Assembly: GCA_030248135.1 (NCBI GenBank)
Contig: JASANC010004740.1
Coordinates: 1 to 64,000, forward strand
Direction: 5' to 3'
Source: Theristus sp. LFF4_11
Lineage: Eukaryota; Nematoda; Chromadorea; Monhysterida; Xyalidae
DNA length: 64,000 nucleotides
Positions 57,991-64,000 of the stretch are shown here, piece by piece. The notes below the pieces were generated by a model. The model did not search any database. It saw only the letters and a program-made list of their open reading frames with translations, and was not told the DNA's origin. Position numbers and translations under genes: made by a program. Position 1 is the first letter of the stretch. Every line of letters starts with the position of its first letter.

Positions 57991-59449
57991 ATGGACGCCC
58001 AAGTGGACTACCACTATTACTACGATGACACGGGCGGTGGCATTTTGGACGTGCCCGTGGCCCCTGGCCTGCGCCTCTGGATGCTGCTCGCTCTTGTGCT
58101 CAGCATTCTCATGTTCATGAGTGAGTTTTTTCAAACAACAAAAGTTCTTGAGTTAAAAGCAGCGAGAAAATACGCTCTAAATTTGGGGTAACCGACTAAT
58201 ACTGTAAGATGGTTGGCTTTAGTAGCAAGTTTTGTGCAGCAACGGTTTCACAGCGAGAACTGTTTTGCTGTTTTCTTTTCAACACTTTGTTCATCACCTT
58301 TGTATTGCAGTTATCATCGTTTGCTGTTTTATGAAAATTCGTATCCCACGCTCGAAACGGCAAATCGAACTCCGTTCGGCCAGACGAAAAATGCGAAAAA
58401 AGAGGGCAGAAGCAGCAAAGCAAGCTGGTATCGTTTTCACAATCTTTTCCATTGTTGCTTCTATTTGAAAATGTTGCTTCTTTTGCCAGTTGGGCAATCA
58501 TATGAGTGAAAGAAATATGCGCTGTGAAATGAAACGCAGCTTGCATCGAGACTGCATGCAGCAAAAAAAATGCATCAAGACATGCCTAAATGAGTTGAGC
58601 TACCAGTAAAGTGCAAAAGCAGCGCAACAAAAATCGACGGACGCTGGCGGTGGCGCTGCAATCATCATGAACGTGATGGCAACGAGCGCAGGCTCAAAGT
58701 CGTTGAGCGCTGAGGCGGAGAGCAGCGTGCAGATGGACGAATCGGTGATCACGGTCAAGGACAACGCAGCGAGCAAGTCGAACGGACACGACCGCGAACG
58801 CGCCGCAAGCTCAGACGACAGTTTTGTGACGTCCTCAAGTGCAGATGAGCATGGATTATTGAGCAAGAAAGCAACAGCGTCAACTGAGCAGAGGAACAAC
58901 ACTCGCAGTCGGGTAGGTCTGCGGGTCTGTTGGTTTCGCAGAGTCCAATGCATTTTTTAGAGTAGTCAGTGTCAATCAGACTGTCAACGATACGTAACGT
59001 GTGACGCGTTCTTTTTATCAGAGTCAAAAGTTAAAACAAAGAAGAGAACACTATTGAGTAAACGGCTTTACCTGATGTTTATCTTTTAGGTAGCTACTTC
59101 ATTTCCATTTTCTCAGATTGCAAACGATGTGGAGCTTGGTGCAACTACGACGACGTCGACGGCAGTTGTTTACGAATCAGAGGAAACCACCGGTGAAGAG
59201 TCGGCGTTGGAAAATCAACAGTTTCTTCGGCGTGAGAAGCCTCAGTCAGCATCCCTCGAACGGAAACAGCAGGGTCGAAACGAACATTTGAATAATAATT
59301 CAGTGACGGTGATGGTGACGTCAGAGATAAGCGAACGAGAAGCTGCCCGACTGCCGAAACTGGACGTGGAGAAACATTTGAATTTGCATCAACTTCAAAA
59401 TAAGCAACAGAAAACAGCAATCACAGGCAAATATGCGCACAAAGTTTGA
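57991..59449 (+). CDS. Single-pass membrane protein, unknown family
   Basis: Exons 57991-58120, 58311-58427, 58623-58912 and 59117-59449, phase-consistent, give 289 residues. The N terminus is short, acidic and Tyr-rich (DAQVDYHYYYDD); residues about 29-53 form one membrane helix (LWMLLALVLSILMFMIIIVC); then comes a strongly basic stretch (KIRIPRSKRQIELRSARRKM) and a long, polar, Ser/Thr/Glu-rich tail without recognisable domains. The positive charges suggest the long tail is cytosolic. No signal peptide is seen, so a signal-anchor topology is likely. Splice sites are good (GTGAGT, GTAGGT donors) and codon use looks normal, so I think it is a real gene. Confidence 0.7.
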
Positions 59450-59794
59450 TCACTGCTTTAAAAGTTTGAGTGCGATGATAGCGAAGCACTTTTAAGCAAC
59501 GGTTCATGTGCTAGACAATACAGGGTAGTTCAAAAGTATGCATACTGTTGGGCTGATTTGCCAATTTGAGCTTAGTGAGCAGCATGCTCGTGCGGCTCGC
59601 AGGCTAACACGTTTTGTCGGTTTCTTCATCCCTTTTTACTTACTTCGATTTTGCTACATCACACGCATCACAACAGTATACTTACTTTCGAATAGTGCTT
59701 TATCCTGTAACACCCGACAATCATATCATATCCTCATCAAACAATTTCTTCTACAGAATTTCGCACGACTTTGATGTTTGGCTGGAATAAAAAA

Positions 59795-61646
59795 TCACAC
59801 ATTATTATGATTTGTGTCTGTGCCACAAAATGGACTATTTTTTCTATTTTTCTTTACCAACCTAATCGGGTGCGGTTTTGAGTTCATGCCTGGCTCAAGC
59901 ACTGCAGCCAGCTGGTCCTGGTTTGTGTCAAGCAGAACATGGTAAAACGTTTCGAACGTTTCGTTGTCTAGTTTGCTCAACGTTTTCAATAACTTTCGCA
60001 CTTTCTTGCGATTTTCACCCACTGCGGCGGATATCTGTAAAGTATTTTACTTCTACTATATATCAATAAATGGGACAAACTAAAAAAAACACGGACCACA
60101 GGAAAGAGTTCATTGCCAACAATATTTCGTTCCCTGAGCAGTTCCAGCGTCCGTTGCAGCTCATCGTGATAGCCATGCGACATGCCAAACTCAAATGTCT
60201 CCACGTTATCTTTGCAAGTCAAAAGCGCACGACGATCAGCACGCATTCTGTCGGACCAGAAGTCAACTTTGCTTAGTAATCTTAAAAAAATGCTTGATAT
60301 TTGAATAGTTTCACAATCATACTGTAACTTAAACATTGCGATGACATGTAATTCTTGTTTTCTCAGTTTGTTGCAGAGCAGCAGACACAGCAGGTAAACA
60401 AAACTACAACTTGCGCACTCTTCACTCGGTTCGTCATCCATGCCCGGCTCTAAGATCTGAACCAGTGACTGCTGTCCCATTTCACGTAGAATCTTGTAGA
60501 ATCGATCAAAGATATCGTCATCTTGGTCACTCAGAAAATATATCAACTTCTTTATCCTCAAATGCGCGTCACGAACGCTCTCATCACCCTAAACTCAAAA
60601 TAAAACGATTTTCTTGAAGTAAATGTAAAATAAAAAAGTTTGTGACAGATTGTTCAGGTTTTAAGTTTAAAGGAACACATTGTGAAAACTCTGGCTTTCT
60701 CATTATTGGCGTGAACAAATACCAGTTGGCGTTAAAACACGGCAGCTGGAGTTTTCAAGTATCTAGATAAAAAAACGGCGAAGAAACGCGGTTTTTAGCG
60801 CCGAGATGGGTGTTTGTCAAGGCACTGAGCTGAACCATCAGCTGTGTCGGTTTTCACACCACGTGTATGATACATTTGACGGTGACTTGAAGAAATCAAT
60901 TTGTTGTCAGGAGATCAGATTAACTGTTTTTAATCGAAAACTCGTGAGCTGATATTTAACGCCGATGAAAACGCCAGATTGCTAAACGGTGTAATACCGT
61001 AAAGTCTTGAATATAAGGTTCCTCCCATTTATAAGACCTGCACCCAAAAGTGGGCGGAGTGTCACACGGCGGAAAACCAAAAAATTCAAAATTTTGACAT
61101 GGTCGAAAACCTATTCCGTTTATAAGGCCCGGAATTCCTAATGTTCGCTTTATAAAACCTCCTCCCACTTATAAGGCTAGTCCCACGAAATTCCACTTTT
61201 TAAAGAAATTTTTGATTTTCAAATTTATGTAAGGAGACCTTTTTGCAAGACTTTACGGTAATCAATTTTTTAAGATCTGCGAATGAATGCGTGTGCAGAC
61301 GTGGAAAGAAAACTAGTTTCAATCTTTATGTGGAAATTCAAAGTTGCCTAGTGACTCGGCCCTATGTAGGGGACTCGGATCATTTTGCCAATTTTGAATT
61401 CCCGCGCCAACCATGAAACATGAAACTGTTTACCGCCCTATTGAGTTGCGGGACCAAAGGTATGTAAATACAAAACCGCATTACGTCAATTTGCATATCC
61501 CATATTTGCCTCTCTGTGATGACATTGTGCTCTTCCAGGTTGCGCAGTGTTTCGTTGTATACCGAAAAACCAGAATTGGTCCACTCTGCAACAAATCTGT
61601 TAGCTCCCCGCCGCAGAATGTACACGCGGTCAAGGCGCATCGTCAT
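59795..61646 (-). CDS. Tandem CARD-like domain protein
   Basis: Exons 61646-61485, 60588-60419, 60280-60100 and 60034-59795 give 250 residues with consistent phases. It reads as two similar six-helix units. Unit 1 runs from RLDRVYILRRGANRF through LRNLEEHNVITERQ, KKLIYFLSDQDDDIFDRFYK to SLVQILEPGMDDEP. Unit 2 runs from SDRMRADRRALLT through LELLRERNIVGNELF, VRKLLKTLSKLDNETFETFY to LAAVLEPGMNSKP. The pattern (helix 1, LxxLxxxxIl, KxxxLLxxLxxxxxxxFxxFxxxL, LaxxLep) is that of caspase-recruitment domains, which assemble apoptosis or innate-immunity complexes. No caspase, NB-ARC or other effector domain follows before the stop. An exon upstream of 61646 cannot be excluded. The exact death-fold subfamily is inference. 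Confidence 0.75.
60992..61262. repeat. MITE with TACCGTAAAGTCTTG ends, CARD-gene intron 1
   Basis: Left end TACCGTAAAGTCTTGAA and right end TTGCAAGACTTTACGGTA are inverted repeats. Inside are repeated motifs (CCTCCCATTTATAAG, CCTCCCACTTATAAGG). It directly abuts M1 copy 5. Confidence 0.7.
61263..61478 (-). repeat. MITE family M1, copy 5 (inverted; CARD-gene intron 1)
   Basis: Inverse of the other M1 copies: GAATGCGTGTGCAGACGTGG, GAAACTAGTTTCAATC, CCAATTTTGAATTCCCGCG, and TTGAGTTGCGGGACCAAAG at the right end. Confidence 0.85.
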
Positions 61647-62100
61647 CAAATGATCTTGCTGAAAGAAAGATGCAATCATGCAATGCAAGTTTTTTTTAAA
61701 AAGAAGCGTTTTGTATTTTTCAAAACAACTGGTTAGCAAAAGTCAAATGTGCAGACAAGTTTATTCCTTTTGTTTCTTTGTCATACATGGTCCACTGCTG
61801 TTGTCGTGGTTACTTTGGGCTTGGGGTTAAGAGTTTCAGCCTTGTGAAAGACATGGCGTCTGCCGTGCAGGATTGACAAGTTCAATCAAGCGATGCAAAT
61901 TTAGCCAGCAAATATTTTAGTCATTTGGATGTGCATCCGTTGTATTGTAGTAAGGGCGTCTTCTAAGCCCGCGGGTAATTTTTATCTATCGGGACCAACC
62001 AAGCCCAAAAACCAATAATTTTGCCGACTTAGCTACAACAAAAAGGAATTTTTGAACACAGTCAAATTTTGGTAATTTTCTAAAGAGGCTCTGGAACAAC

Positions 62101-63360
62101 TATGCGGGTGAGGGGGGGGGTGTTTGCCTAATTTTAGAGGGGGGGGTCAGGTGCCTTCTCGGTGAGGGGGGGGGTGCACGGGCAGCAAATTTTCCTGAGG
62201 GGGGGTGCACTGGCAGAAAAATTTCGTGAGGGGGGGGGTGCACGGGATCGCACGGGTAATACCAAATTTTTGCCTTAGAAAAACACAGAAATTCTTGTAA
62301 AATACAGAATATTTTGTGCAAACAAGGTGCTTGTTTGGTCAGAAACAACAAAATCTATGCAGGGACAGACACAAACGTCAAGAAAAATGCAAAAATTACG
62401 GTATTTTTGGAAAAAATTGAGATGAGATTGACCACCGTGAGGGGGGGGGGGGTGCGATCCCGTGTTTTCTCGCGGAGGGGTGTGGGGGCGAGTCTAGACG
62501 TCGAGGTAAAGGGGGGAGGGGGGTACACGGGTAACTGCCCGAGCACGTGCAGGAGTTTCTGCTGAGGGGGGGGGGACTGGACCCCCCCCCCCGCACTTTC
62601 GCTACTGATCCTAGGTAGCGATTTGTATACATTCTTAAAAGTGATTTTTTTGATTTTTGATCTGAGGTTGCTTGTAATGAGTCGTTGTAGGTTCCTAATC
62701 CTAAACCTAATCCTAATCCTAAGCCAAGCCTTTTTGATAAGGTGAAAATGATCAATTTAGTTTTTGCATTTTTTTTCTTTCCTGTGTTATGGAGGAGGAG
62801 CACCGGAACTGCAGATGCAGCTGTTTTAATAATGATGCATTACGCTAGGGAGCAGCAGTAGCGAAAGTGCGGGGGGGGGGGGGGTGGGGGGTCCCCCCCC
62901 CCGCAGCCGAAAATCCTGCCCGTGCACGGGCAGATCCCCCCCCCCCCTCCCCCCTTCACCTCGACACGGGTACTAGACTCCCCCCACCCCCCCTCCGCGA
63001 GAAAACACGGGATCGCACCCCCCCTCACGGTGGTCAATCTCATCTCAATTTTTTTCCAAAAATACCGTAATTTTTGCATTTTTCTTGACGTTTATGTCTG
63101 TCCCTGCATAGATTTTGTTGTTTCTGACCAAACAAGCAACTGGTTTGCACAAAATATTCTGTATTTTACAAGAATTTCTGTGTTTTTCTAAGGCAAAAAT
63201 TTGGTATTACCCGTGCGATCCCGTGCACCCCCCCTCACGAAATTTTTCTGCCAGTGCACCCCCCTCAGGAAAATTTGCTGCCCGTGCACCCCCCCCCCTC
63301 ACCGAGAAGGCACCTGACCCCCCCCCTCTAAAATTAGGCAAACACCCCCTCACCCGAGGT
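62101..63360. repeat. Giant inverted repeat with long G/C tracts
   Basis: The left arm (about 62101-62610) and right arm (about 62855-63360) are inverse copies: TGTTTGCCTAATTTTAGAGG against CCTCTAAAATTAGGCAAACA, CAGGTGCCTTCTCGGTGAG against CTCACCGAGAAGGCACCTG, and so on through GTAGCGAAAGTGC / GCACTTTCGCTAC. Runs of 7-13 G or C punctuate each arm about every 50 bp. The ~250-bp spacer includes AATCCTAAACCTAATCCTAA. Frames through the arms are artefacts of proline/glycine-coding tracts. A non-autonomous foldback transposon is the most likely identity. Confidence 0.85.
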
Positions 63361-63460
63361 CCCGCTTTAGCTACTGGGTAGCAGGTGACACCGCCCCGCC
63401 CCCCTCGAAAATTTGCTTTCGCCTTCGGTACTGCCCGCCCAGGACTGAAGAAAAAGAAAA

Positions 63461-63839
63461 ATGGATGATTTACGTAACAAAGTGAAGCAGGCGTCGACTG
63501 CTGTGCACAAGCGTCTGTCAATGGGGGGCACTAGCACTACTGCAACCAATGCCGTCAGTTCTTTTTATTTTCCTCAACACGCTTTGCATGTTTTAGCCTT
63601 TATCAGATTTTTAAAAATTTTTAATTGTCATTTGTCATGTCACTGCTGGTGCTGATCACGGTTTTCCGTCGTGAACAGTGTCAACAACAATGTCAAGTCA
63701 ATTGTCAACAGTTGAAAATTATTACTACGATAGCTTTTGTTTGTAATTCCAGGGACTAAGCCCCGAGCTGCCGCCAAATTCGGATTTTTCTTCCAACGTC
63801 GCAACACACGGACAAGGCTACCAAAGTGACCAATCAAAA
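63461..63839 (+). CDS. 5' exons of an unknown gene leaving the window
   Basis: Exon 1 (63461-63553) starts with a good ATG after an A-rich leader and encodes MDDLRNKVKQASTAVHKRLS; its donor is GTCAGT. Exon 2 (63753-63839) encodes GLSPELPPNSDFSSNV and ends at GTAAAT. Phases agree (0/0). The amphipathic N terminus recalls membrane-bending (BAR-type) proteins, but this is too little for a family call. The rest of the gene is outside the window. Confidence 0.45.
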
Positions 63840-64000
63840 GTAAATTTCGGCGGTTTTGTTTGAATAAATTGTCATTGCCGTCCACATCAATTCGATCTGA
63901 CTGAAGTAAGCTAAAATACCATCCGTTTAAGGCGTGTGGGCACTTACTAGCATCTAGCCAGTAGCCACTATGTAGTTGTTCTGGGGGCCAAAATTGACCA

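Noticed and set aside
60956..61168. Regularly repeated CCTCCCANTTATAAG motifs as a possible CRISPR-like array
   Set aside because: Repeats are few, imperfect and bounded by transposon-type inverted ends in an animal intron; a MITE explains them.
62100..63520. Proline- and glycine-rich frames in the giant inverted repeat
   Set aside because: They are translations of C/G runs and mirror each other between the arms; not genes.

Overview
This window is animal nuclear DNA. It has intron-containing protein genes on both strands, AT-rich spacers and many transposable elements. The Cys-loop channel subunit resembles nematode acetylcholine-gated chloride channels, and the BEL/Pao element carries a phlebovirus-like envelope as known from nematode retroelements. 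I therefore infer a nematode, perhaps a basal (Dorylaimia-type) lineage; the species cannot be read from the sequence. I placed exons by homology to known families combined with splice sites and phase bookkeeping, so gene ends that depend on a first exon are the least certain parts.

Layout. 1-6926: BEL/Pao retroelement on the minus strand, lacking gag but keeping pol and envelope in one open frame. 7025-8326: decayed hAT transposon next to it. 8822-14011 (+): PIGG. 14278-15400 (+): MITD1. 15941-18742 (-): Cys-loop ligand-gated channel. 19210-25512: repeat-rich spacer. 25513-27081 (-): TM2D2. 27082-32071: repeat-rich spacer. 32072-33279 (+): ARF1. 35095-36614 (-): two fused MTH1/NUDT1-type Nudix domains. 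37747-40846 (-): four-SH3 adaptor. 42381-45077 (-): MOB4. 46634-52815 (+): GGNBP2, with a retroelement gag fragment in intron 1. 54424-55532 (-) and 56246-56924 (+): head-to-head pair of secreted modular cysteine-rich proteins. 57991-59449 (+): unknown single-pass membrane protein. 59795-61646 (-): protein with two CARD-like domains. 62101-63360: very large G/C-tract inverted repeat. 63461-63839 (+): first exons of an unknown gene that leaves the window.

Most genes are unrelated housekeeping genes (GPI anchor synthesis, ESCRT-linked abscission, vesicle traffic, nucleotide sanitation, Hippo/STRIPAK signalling) and I see no operon logic. The most novel-looking parts are the cysteine-rich gene pair with strictly constant cysteine spacing and one module per exon, the tandem CARD gene, the fused double Nudix gene, the gag-less env-bearing retroelement, and several MITE/foldback families sitting in introns and next to start codons.
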